Assembly (NCBI GenBank): GCA_019117325.1
Contig: DWZY01000346.1
Location: 1-7,031, forward strand
Source of the DNA: Candidatus Brevibacterium intestinigallinarum
Lineage (GTDB): Bacteria > Actinomycetota > Actinomycetes > Actinomycetales > Brevibacteriaceae
Reading direction: 5' to 3'
DNA length: 7,031 nt
Shown here: positions 1 to 4,714 of the stretch, piece by piece
Position numbering within the stretch: the first letter of the stretch is position 1
Layout of the letters: each line of letters begins with the position of its first letter
The notes under the pieces: generated by a model
The model's database searches: none
Told to the model about the DNA's origin: nothing
The model's input: the letters and a program-made list of their open reading frames with translations, nothing else
Position numbers and translations under genes: made by a program

Positions 1-21
1 ACCGGACAGGCGCGGGCTCAC
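1..21 (-). CDS. Start of next ole-operon gene, partial (possibly OleB-OleC fusion)
   Basis: A GTG codon at 21-19 on the minus strand opens seven codons (reading MSPRLSG) that continue off the left edge. Seven bases separate it from the oleA stop codon. The upstream sequence GGTGATC (27-33 on the plus strand, reverse-complemented) matches the extended anti-Shine-Dalgarno complement and ends five bases before the GTG, so its position suits this start. In Micrococcus luteus oleA is followed by a fused oleBC gene and then oleD, which is why I suggest that identity; nothing in seven residues can confirm it. The stop codon of oleA lies inside the ribosome binding site, which would couple translation of the two genes. 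Confidence 0.35.
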
Positions 22-28
22 GGGGCGA

Positions 29-1063
29 TCACCACTCGATCTCTGTGAGGGAGGCGTTGAGGCCGCTGCCCACGCCCACGGCCAGGACGCGGTCGCCCTT
101 CTGCAGGGTCTTCGACTCGCGTGCCAGCGAGATCGGCAGTGCGGCGGGGCCCACGTTGCCCAGGGACGGGAACGTCTTGGGCACCCTCTCCTCCTTCAGC
201 TGCTTGGCCTTGATGAGCGCGTCCGTGTGGCTCGAGGACACCTGGTGGGTGACGTAGGAGGTCATGTCCGTCCAGTCCCAGCCGTCCTGCTCGGCCTCCT
301 CCCACGCGTCGACGACCAGCTGGATGCCGTTGACCATGAGGGCGCGCGACTCCGTGTGCATGCCGTCCCAGCCGCCCACGCACAGCTGGTGGTTCCAGGT
401 GGCGGCACGGGTGACGCCGCCCTTGACGCGGTGGCCCTCCGGGTGGCGGTCGGCCGGGCCCAGGACCGCGGCGGCGGCGCCGGAGCCCAGCGTGAGCGAC
501 GCGAACTCCTCGAGGTACTCCGCCCGCGTGATGCCCTCGCGGTGCAGGTGCTTGACGGTGTTCTGGCGCAGGGCGTTCGTCGACTCGCCGGCGACGACCA
601 TCGCGTACTCGATCTGACCGGAGTCGATCATCGCCGCGGCCATCGTCATGCCGTTGACGAAGCCCAGGCACGCGTTCGTCACGTCGAAGTTCATCGCGTG
701 GGTGCCCAGGCCCAGCTCGTTGTGGATCGACACGGCGACGGAGGGCTCCATCGTCACGCGAGACACGGAGCCGTTGATCATGAGGCCGATCTGATCCGCG
801 CGGATGCCGGACTGCTCGAGCGCGGCGCGGCCGGCCTCCGCGGAGCCTGCGATGAAGCCGTCCTGCGTGTCCCACTGACGGCGGGTGTGCACACCGGCGA
901 CCCGCTCCAGCAGACCGTGCGGCAGACCCAGCCGCTTCAGGACGTCGTCCAGCTCTGCATCGAGCTCTGAGGAGGTGACCTCGACGGGGGCCACGGCCTC
1001 CTCGATGCCCAGGAGTGCGACGTTCTGATGGCGGAAGGTCGTGTTGCCGATCATCTGGTTCAT
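29..1063 (-). CDS. oleA: OleA-type beta-keto acid synthase (thiolase fold), olefin biosynthesis
   Basis: The 344-residue protein belongs to the FabH/OleA branch of the thiolase superfamily. OleA performs a non-decarboxylative Claisen condensation of two fatty acyl-CoAs to a beta-keto acid, the first step of long-chain olefin synthesis in the cytosol. The nucleophile is Cys132 in FDVTNACLGFVNGM; His273 (THQVSSSHT) and Asn303 (LGNVGPAALP) complete the triad. Glu106 in SVSRVTMEPS matches the glutamate that distinguishes OleA from plain FabH (Glu117 in Xanthomonas OleA, which also has Cys143, His285 and Asn315). The C-terminus GSGLNASLTEIEW resembles the OleA ending, and the length is close to the usual 338-350. 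The ATG at 1063 gives the full N-terminus; the Met at codon 4 is an alternative, and neither has a strong ribosome binding site. The gene probably heads an operon reading out of the left edge. FabH itself is the main alternative, made unlikely by Glu106 and the C-terminus. Confidence 0.9.
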   Translation of the reverse strand: MNQMIGNTTFRHQNVALLGIEEAVAPVEVTSSELDAELDDVLKRLGLPHGLLERVAGVHTRRQWDTQDGFIAGSAEAGRAALEQSGIRADQIGLMINGSVSRVTMEPSVAVSIHNELGLGTHAMNFDVTNACLGFVNGMTMAAAMIDSGQIEYAMVVAGESTNALRQNTVKHLHREGITRAEYLEEFASLTLGSGAAAAVLGPADRHPEGHRVKGGVTRAATWNHQLCVGGWDGMHTESRALMVNGIQLVVDAWEEAEQDGWDWTDMTSYVTHQVSSSHTDALIKAKQLKEERVPKTFPSLGNVGPAALPISLARESKTLQKGDRVLAVGVGSGLNASLTEIEW

Positions 1064-1162
1064 GCCGTTCGAGGAGTCCGTTCCGTGTGAGAGAGGGCTG
1101 CTGCGCGCCGCGGGTCGCCCGCGGTGAGGGGCGGCGCCGGGCCGGCGCGGTGCAGGAATCCG

Positions 1163-1195
1163 GATACATCTTAGTATCGAACGGCCGGGCCTGAA
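1163..1195 (-). promoter_or_regulatory. Candidate oleA promoter with an inverted repeat over the -10
   Basis: Read on the minus strand, TTCAGG (1195-1190) is followed after 16 bases by TAAGAT (1173-1168), a fair -35/-10 pair in an otherwise very GC-rich gap. The -10 hexamer is the loop of an inverted repeat, GATAC (1163-1167) and GTATC (1174-1178). Slightly upstream lies the 8-bp palindrome GAGTACTC (1202-1209). Transcription would start about 100 bases before the oleA start codon. The assignment rests on pattern only. Confidence 0.4.
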
Positions 1196-1214
1196 CCCAG
1201 GGAGTACTCAGATG

Positions 1215-1280
1215 TGAGAGACCCGACTCCGGGCGGCCCTCCCGCGTCGTCGCGCGCCTCGTGCGTCGGGCTGAGTCTCA
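1215..1280 (-). terminator. Possible long-stem hairpin at the end of the hydrolase gene
   Basis: TGAGA (1215-1219) and CCCGAC (1222-1227) can pair with TCTCA (1276-1280) and GTCGGG (1265-1270), leaving an asymmetric internal loop. The intervening 37 bases are GC-rich and self-complementary in places. The outer arm includes the hydrolase stop codon. No U-run follows, so this is at best a U-less actinobacterial terminator. Confidence 0.2.
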
Positions 1281-1856
1281 GGCGTCGCCGAGGTCGTCCA
1301 GGAGTCCCAGCACCCGTCCCCACAGGAGGTCGGCGGACTCCTTCACGTAGTCGCGTCCGGTGGGATCCGCGAAGAGGTGCTGGTCGCCGGGGTAGAGGTA
1401 GTGCTCGGCGCGGGCGCCGGCCCGCGCCGCCGAGCGCAGGAGGGTCTCCGGTGCGCTCTCGTCCACCCACGGGTCGTCGACGGAGTGGTGGATCTGCAGC
1501 GCGCACGTCGCGGGCCAGTCGACGGGCTTCGCCTCGCCGCCAGCGTGCAGCAGCAGGGCGGCCCGCGTGCGCGGGTCCTTCTTCCCCAGGCGCTGGGCCA
1601 TCGCCGCACCCAGCGAGATGCCGGCGGCGACGAACGGTCCCTCGACGTCCGCCAGGGCGTCCGTCACGCGGTCGACCAGCGTGCGGAAGCCCACCTCGTC
1701 GCGGTGGGCGACCCCGGCCTCGGCGGTGTCGAAGGTGCGGCCGTCGTAGTAGTCGGGCGTCGTGACGGTGTGGCCCGCGTCCCGCAGGACCTGTGCCATC
1801 GCGTGGACGCCGTCGGTGAGGCCCACGGCCGAGTGGAAGAAGATGACGTGACTCAT
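1278..1856 (-). CDS. Dienelactone hydrolase family alpha/beta hydrolase
   Basis: This is a 192-residue, single-domain alpha/beta hydrolase of the dienelactone hydrolase type, without signal peptide or membrane segments, so cytosolic. The N-terminal strand VIFFHSAVGLTDGV carries the usual histidine-rich oxyanion region. The nucleophile elbow is GISLGA with Ser81, where classical dienelactone hydrolase has cysteine. The acid is Asp127 or Asp128 in HHSVDDPWV, and the catalytic histidine is His160 in PGDQHLFADP. The order and spacing are those of a complete catalytic triad, so an active esterase or lactonase is likely; the substrate cannot be told. The protein is somewhat shorter than the roughly 236 residues of Pseudomonas ClcD. 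The start at 1856 has a weak purine-rich GGATGG upstream. It lies upstream of oleA on the same strand, but a 214-base gap with its own candidate promoter argues against one transcript. Confidence 0.85.
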   Translation of the reverse strand: MSHVIFFHSAVGLTDGVHAMAQVLRDAGHTVTTPDYYDGRTFDTAEAGVAHRDEVGFRTLVDRVTDALADVEGPFVAAGISLGAAMAQRLGKKDPRTRAALLLHAGGEAKPVDWPATCALQIHHSVDDPWVDESAPETLLRSAARAGARAEHYLYPGDQHLFADPTGRDYVKESADLLWGRVLGLLDDLGDA

Positions 1857-1884
1857 GCCACCATCCGATCACACGCCCGGCGGC

Positions 1885-1947
1885 GGGTCCAGGGGTGGGG
1901 CGGCGGGACCGGGGTCATGGGGCGAGGGCGGCGGGTCCCGGGAGGGG
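1885..1947 (+). other. Ten-tract G-quadruplex-like array in a divergent promoter gap
   Basis: Ten runs of three or four G follow one another at 1885-1887, 1892-1895, 1897-1900, 1905-1907, 1911-1914, 1919-1922, 1926-1928, 1933-1935, 1940-1942 and 1944-1947. The connecting loops are only 1-4 bases. The array contains three near-copies of GGCGGCGGG(T/A)CC, at 1879, 1899 and 1927. It lies between the start codons of the divergent hydrolase and permease genes, with the G-rich strand non-template for the permease. Confidence 0.6.
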
Positions 1948-1977
1948 AACGCAGCTCGGAGCCGGGTGCACCGGGTC

Positions 1978-1983
1978 TAGTCT
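1978..1983 (+). promoter_or_regulatory. Candidate -10 hexamer for leaderless permease mRNA
   Basis: TAGTCT fits the actinobacterial TANNNT -10 pattern and ends six bases before the A of the permease ATG. That is the spacing expected if transcription begins on the start codon itself. No Shine-Dalgarno sequence lies at a usable distance; the only purine run, CAGGG, touches the ATG. No clear -35 box is visible. Confidence 0.4.
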
Positions 1984-1989
1984 GCAGGG

Positions 1990-2751
1990 ATGGGTCCGGA
2001 GATCATCGCGATCGCAGCCGTCGCCGTCGTCGTGGGTGCGACGCTGCAGCGGCTGTCCGGCATGGGCGTGGGGCTCGTCGTCGCACCGACGCTGGCCCTG
2101 CTGCTGGGACCGCAGCTGGGCGTCTACGTCACGAACGCGACGACCGTGTGCTCCGGCGTCCTCATCATGCTGACGGTGCTGCGGGACGTGAACTGGAAGC
2201 GGTGGGCGATCTTCGCCGGCGTGGGGCTCGTGGGGTCGATCCCGGGAGCGCTGCTGGTGCGGGAGCTCCCGTCCGGCTGGCTGTCCGTCGTCATCGGCGC
2301 GGTCGTGCTGGGCGCGCTGCTGCTCACCTTCACCTCGCCGCGCGTGCCCCACGTGACCGGTCGCGGGGTTCCGGCGCTCAGCACCGCCGCGGGCGTGCTG
2401 GGCGGTTTCTTCAACACGGCGGCGGGCGTCGCGGGCCCGGTCATGGTCATCTACGGGCGGTTCGTGCGGTGGCCGCAGCGCGATTTCGCGGCGACGATGC
2501 AGCCCACCTTCGCGTTCTTCGGCCTGGCGTCGGTGGCGACGAAGACGGCGACCGGGGCGGTGGGTGTCGGCATGCTGCCGCCGCTGTCCCTCTTCGCGGC
2601 GCTCGTCGTGGCCGTCGTCGTGGGGATCGGGCTGGGGACCGTGCTGGCGCGGCGGGTCACGCCGGAGGGCGCGCGCCGGCTCGCGGTCATCCTGGCGGGT
2701 GCGGGCGCGCTGAGCGCGCTGGGACGCGGGGTGTTCGAGGTGCTGGCGTGA
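1990..2751 (+). CDS. TauE/SafE-family membrane permease (sulfite exporter TauE-like)
   Basis: The 253-residue protein is almost wholly hydrophobic, with about eight membrane segments: near residues 3-20, 24-42, 46-65, 72-91, 96-114, 127-155, 168-190, 197-220 and 229-248, some of them uncertain. It shows the internal duplication typical of TauE/SafE (DUF81) proteins: LSGMGVGLVVAPTLALLLGP near residue 22 and AAGVLGGFFNTAAGVAGP near residue 133, each a Gly-rich turn followed by a Pro. Family members move sulfite, sulfoacetate or other small organic anions across the inner membrane. The substrate here is unknown, and neighbouring genes give no sulfur context. The length is normal for the family. 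The ATG at 1990 is chosen because the frame starts there with a membrane segment, and a -10-like hexamer sits at leaderless distance. The last five codons belong to the first copy of a tandem duplication that continues past the stop. Confidence 0.85.
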   Translation: MGPEIIAIAAVAVVVGATLQRLSGMGVGLVVAPTLALLLGPQLGVYVTNATTVCSGVLIMLTVLRDVNWKRWAIFAGVGLVGSIPGALLVRELPSGWLSVVIGAVVLGALLLTFTSPRVPHVTGRGVPALSTAAGVLGGFFNTAAGVAGPVMVIYGRFVRWPQRDFAATMQPTFAFFGLASVATKTATGAVGVGMLPPLSLFAALVVAVVVGIGLGTVLARRVTPEGARRLAVILAGAGALSALGRGVFEVLA

Positions 2752-2859
2752 GGGGGCTGGTGCGCGGAGCGCTGGTGAGCGGGGCTCTGGCGTGAGCGAG
2801 GTGTTGGCGTGAAGAGCTGCGCCGGTGAGGGAACTGGTGAGAGGTGCTCTGGCGTGAGC
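2737..2859. repeat. Two-copy diverged tandem repeat of about 61 bp
   Basis: Copy one covers 2737-2797 and copy two 2798-2859. The first 15 bases agree at 14 positions (GAGGTGCTGGCGTGA against GAGGTGTTGGCGTGA) and the last 26 at 24 positions; the middle 20 or so have diverged. A 15-base word, GCTCTGGCGTGAGCG, is exact at 2784-2798 and 2846-2860. Copy one begins inside the permease gene and includes its last four codons and stop, so the noncoding gap before the TM2 gene is largely made of this duplication. I see no gene in the gap. Confidence 0.65.
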
Positions 2860-2862
2860 GGT

Positions 2863-2885
2863 CGAGTGTGAGCGCTCAGTACTCG
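2863..2885. terminator. Palindrome at the convergent gene ends, possible bidirectional terminator
   Basis: A perfect 10-bp palindrome, TGAGCGCTCA (2869-2878), is flanked by CGAGT (2863-2867) and ACTCG (2881-2885), giving an interrupted inverted repeat. It overlaps the stop codon of the TM2 gene and lies where two convergent transcripts would meet. There is no U-tract, and the stem is short. Confidence 0.25.
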
Positions 2886-3625
2886 CTGACGGCCCCCACG
2901 ACCGCGAGCATCGACATGATCATCGCGATGATCGCGGCGAACAGCACGACGTAGGCGATGATGACGAGCACGATGCTCACGACCCAGATCGCGATCGTCA
3001 CCCAGATCGCCATCGTCTTGTTCTCCTGGTAGCCCTCCAGCGGCCGACCCATCGAGTCGCGCATGCTGCCGGCCAGGATGATGATGAGGTCGATGAAGGA
3101 CCAGATCCCGAAGCCGCCGCCGGTCAGCAGCTTGGCGATGCCGAGGCCGGCCTGACCCAGGTAGAAGCGGTCGACGCCCCAGCCGCCCAGGAACAGGGAC
3201 AGCAGCCACGTCGTGACGAACGACTTCGCCGGGGTCATCGTCCAGGCCGCTCCGTGCACCGCCGCGGGATTCCCCACGTGCGTGATGGGTCCGGGCGCCT
3301 GCGCCACGGCACCGGCGTACGCGGCCGGCGGAACGGAGCCGGCGTACGCGGGTGGAGGCACAGAGCCGGGATGTGCTGCCTGCGGCACCGAGCCGGGGTG
3401 AGTTGCCTGCGGCGTCGCGTGGGCGTGCGCCGCCTGCGGAGCCGGGGCGGACTGCTGCCGCGGCGGCATGACCCGCGTGGGCTGCGCGTCCGGGGCGGGT
3501 GCCGACGGTCGCGGCGTGCCGGCGTTGTAGACCGCGGTGCCGTAGGGTCCCTCGCCGCTGCCCACGGGCGCGTTCCGGGGGCCTGTGGCGTGCGGGCCGG
3601 AGCCGAAGGACTGGTGCGGGCTCAT
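2876..3625 (-). CDS. TM2-domain membrane protein with Pro/Ala-rich repeat N-terminus
   Basis: The 249-residue protein has a disordered, Pro/Ala/Gly-rich N-terminus (1-130), then a TM2 domain (about 134-200) with the signature LFLGGWGVDRFYLG, a Gly-rich turn LLTGGGFGIW and FIDLIIIL. A strongly hydrophobic stretch (206-244) adds one or two further membrane segments. TM2 domains are two-helix membrane modules of unclear function; many bacterial ones look like this, with a low-complexity tail. Residues near 70-108 are four 9-residue repeats (for example HPGSVPQAA, YAGSVPPAA). The frame is open to about 3841, but the ATG at 3625 is preferred: GGGGAG (3637-3632) stands six bases upstream, the family-like tail begins there, and the upstream codons are not TM2-like. 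The gene is convergent with the permease and divergent from the crotonase gene. Confidence 0.85.
   Translation of the reverse strand: MSPHQSFGSGPHATGPRNAPVGSGEGPYGTAVYNAGTPRPSAPAPDAQPTRVMPPRQQSAPAPQAAHAHATPQATHPGSVPQAAHPGSVPPPAYAGSVPPAAYAGAVAQAPGPITHVGNPAAVHGAAWTMTPAKSFVTTWLLSLFLGGWGVDRFYLGQAGLGIAKLLTGGGFGIWSFIDLIIILAGSMRDSMGRPLEGYQENKTMAIWVTIAIWVVSIVLVIIAYVVLFAAIIAMIMSMLAVVGAVSEY
3312..3419. repeat. Four tandem 27-bp repeats inside the TM2 gene
   Basis: Units are 3312-3338, 3339-3365, 3366-3392 and 3393-3419. Each begins CCGG on the plus strand, and units one and two share CCGGCGTACGCGG. Each encodes nine residues of the Pro/Ala-rich tail on the minus strand, so unit gain or loss would keep the frame. 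The first pair and second pair resemble each other most. Confidence 0.75.
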
Positions 3626-3631
3626 GGAGGA

Positions 3632-3637
3632 CTCCCC
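3632..3637 (-). promoter_or_regulatory. Ribosome binding site fixing the TM2 gene start
   Basis: On the minus strand GGGGAG ends six bases before the ATG at 3625. No comparable site precedes the upstream in-frame start candidates, so the coding region is taken from 3625 and not from about 3841. Confidence 0.7.
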
Positions 3638-3745
3638 GGGGTGCGTGGTCGCGGTGGTGCGCACTGGTGCGGTGCGGCTGGTCCCATCGAACCACACGCC
3701 GCCACTCCCGTGGACCCTCTTCCTGTGCCAGCCCGGGAACACGGG

Positions 3746-3775
3746 TACTGTGAGATGCGACTCGAACGCTCGTTC
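3746..3775 (+). promoter_or_regulatory. Candidate crotonase promoter with a GAACG-CT-CGTTC operator
   Basis: TACTGT (3746-3751) fits a TANNNT -10 hexamer; a -35 box is not convincing. Transcription would start near 3758. At 3764-3775 lies GAACG-CT-CGTTC, a perfect 5-bp inverted repeat with a 2-base spacer. A dimeric repressor bound here would cover the start of transcription. Palindromes of this size are typical of TetR-family acyl-CoA-responsive repressors; no such regulator is encoded in the window. Confidence 0.45.
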
Positions 3776-3809
3776 AGACGGTGCTGGGACGGCCAGTCCT
3801 CCCCGGCAC

Positions 3810-3849
3810 CGCATCACGCATGACACCGACGCATCGCGCACGACAGGGA
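3810..3849 (+). repeat. Tandem 20-bp imperfect repeat in the crotonase leader
   Basis: The unit at 3810-3829 (CGCATCACGCATGACACCGA) and the unit at 3830-3849 agree at 16 of 20 positions, and at 14 of the first 16. The second unit runs into the ribosome binding site GGGAG of the crotonase gene. The spacing is about two helical turns. Confidence 0.5.
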
Positions 3850-3855
3850 GAGACC

Positions 3856-4713
3856 ATGACCGACACCGCCGTCACCGCCCCCGCCACCCCCGACTCCGTC
3901 CAGCCGGCCACTCGCGGCACGGTCCGGACCGAGCTCTACGGGGCCGTCGCCCACGTGGTCCTCGACCGCCCGGACACGCTCAACTCGATCACGCCGGACA
4001 TGTTCTACGACCTCGTCGAGGCGGGCCAGGCGCTGGCCGCGGATGAGTCCATCCGCGCCATCGTGCTGCGCGGCGAGGGCCGCGGCTTCTGCGCGGGCCT
4101 CGACATGGGCCAGTTCGAGCGGATCGTTGCCGGCAACATGGCGGGGGAGCCGCTGGACATCCCGGGGAACGCCTCGGCGCTGGCGCAGCAGGCCGTCGAG
4201 ATCTGGTCGCAGGTGCCCGTGCCGGTCATCGCCGCGCTCCACGGCCCCGCGCTGGGCGGCGGATTCCAGTTCGCGCTGGGCGCGGACATCCGGATCAGCG
4301 CCCCGGACACCAAGCTGTCCGCGATGGAGGTCATCTGGGGCATCATCCCGGACATGATGGGCACGCAGCTGCTGCCGCGCCTCATCGGACCGTCGAAGGC
4401 GAAGCGCCTCATCTTCACCGCAGACACGATCTCCGGCGAGCAGGGACTGGAGTGGGGGATCGTCGACGAGCTGGCCGACGACCCGCGCGCCGCCGCGCAT
4501 GCCCTGGCGGAGCGGATCGCGGGCATGTCCCGCTCGGCGCTGGTCTGGTCGAAGCGGCTCGTCGACATGGCCGACACGGCCAGCCTGCGCGAGGGCCTCG
4601 CCGCCGAGCAGCAGGCGCTGTCCGAGCTGCGCGGCACGGACGAGCAGAAGGCCGCCGTCGAGAAGCGCATGGGCGAGCTGGCCGCGCGGAAGGCCGCCAA
4701 GGCACAGGCGTGA
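3856..4713 (+). CDS. Crotonase-fold enoyl-CoA hydratase/isomerase family protein
   Basis: The 285-residue protein is a complete crotonase: a Pro/Thr-rich N-terminal extension (1-22), the first oxyanion motif GRGFCAGLDM (76-85, Ala80), the second HGPALGGGFQFALGADIRIS (129-148, Gly134), and an Ala/Lys-rich C-terminal helix. Such enzymes act on acyl-CoA thioesters in the cytosol, usually in fatty-acid or amino-acid breakdown. In hydratases two glutamates are catalytic: the second is kept as Glu158 (SAMEVIWG), but the first is Gln138. Glu158 and Asp166 (IIPDMMGTQ) have the eight-residue spacing of Glu196 and Asp204 in dienoyl-CoA isomerase. Classical hydratase activity is therefore doubtful; I recall the same GGGFQ and IPDM pattern in other actinobacterial members, so it looks like a subfamily trait, not damage. 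ATG 3856 is chosen for the site GGGAG five bases upstream. An operator-like palindrome precedes it, and the STAND gene follows after one base. Confidence 0.85.
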   Translation: MTDTAVTAPATPDSVQPATRGTVRTELYGAVAHVVLDRPDTLNSITPDMFYDLVEAGQALAADESIRAIVLRGEGRGFCAGLDMGQFERIVAGNMAGEPLDIPGNASALAQQAVEIWSQVPVPVIAALHGPALGGGFQFALGADIRISAPDTKLSAMEVIWGIIPDMMGTQLLPRLIGPSKAKRLIFTADTISGEQGLEWGIVDELADDPRAAAHALAERIAGMSRSALVWSKRLVDMADTASLREGLAAEQQALSELRGTDEQKAAVEKRMGELAARKAAKAQA

Positions 4714-4714
4714 G

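Noticed and set aside
227..970. A 247-codon plus-strand frame inside oleA
   Set aside because: It is antisense to a gene with all four OleA catalytic residues and has no domain of its own.
1377..2795. A 472-codon plus-strand frame across the hydrolase and permease genes
   Set aside because: It is antisense to the hydrolase and out of frame with the permease. Its composition is Arg/Gly/Ala-rich with no domain, and both overlapped genes have clear family motifs.
3310..3420. Repeats in the TM2 gene as a possible CRISPR array
   Set aside because: The 27-bp units are contiguous without spacers, diverged, and in phase with the protein code.
2451..3695. A 414-codon minus-strand frame overlapping the TM2 gene and permease 3' half
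   Set aside because: It is an alternative frame of the same strand; the TM2 signature lies in the other frame, and this one shows low-complexity Arg/His/Pro sequence only.
3626..3841. A 72-residue N-terminal extension of the TM2 protein
   Set aside because: The internal ATG at 3625 has a good ribosome binding site, while the extension has no family resemblance and would overlap the crotonase promoter region.
3781..3855. A 25-residue extension of the crotonase from GTG 3781
   Set aside because: The ATG at 3856 has a well-spaced GGGAG site, and the extension is encoded by the leader repeat and is not crotonase-like.
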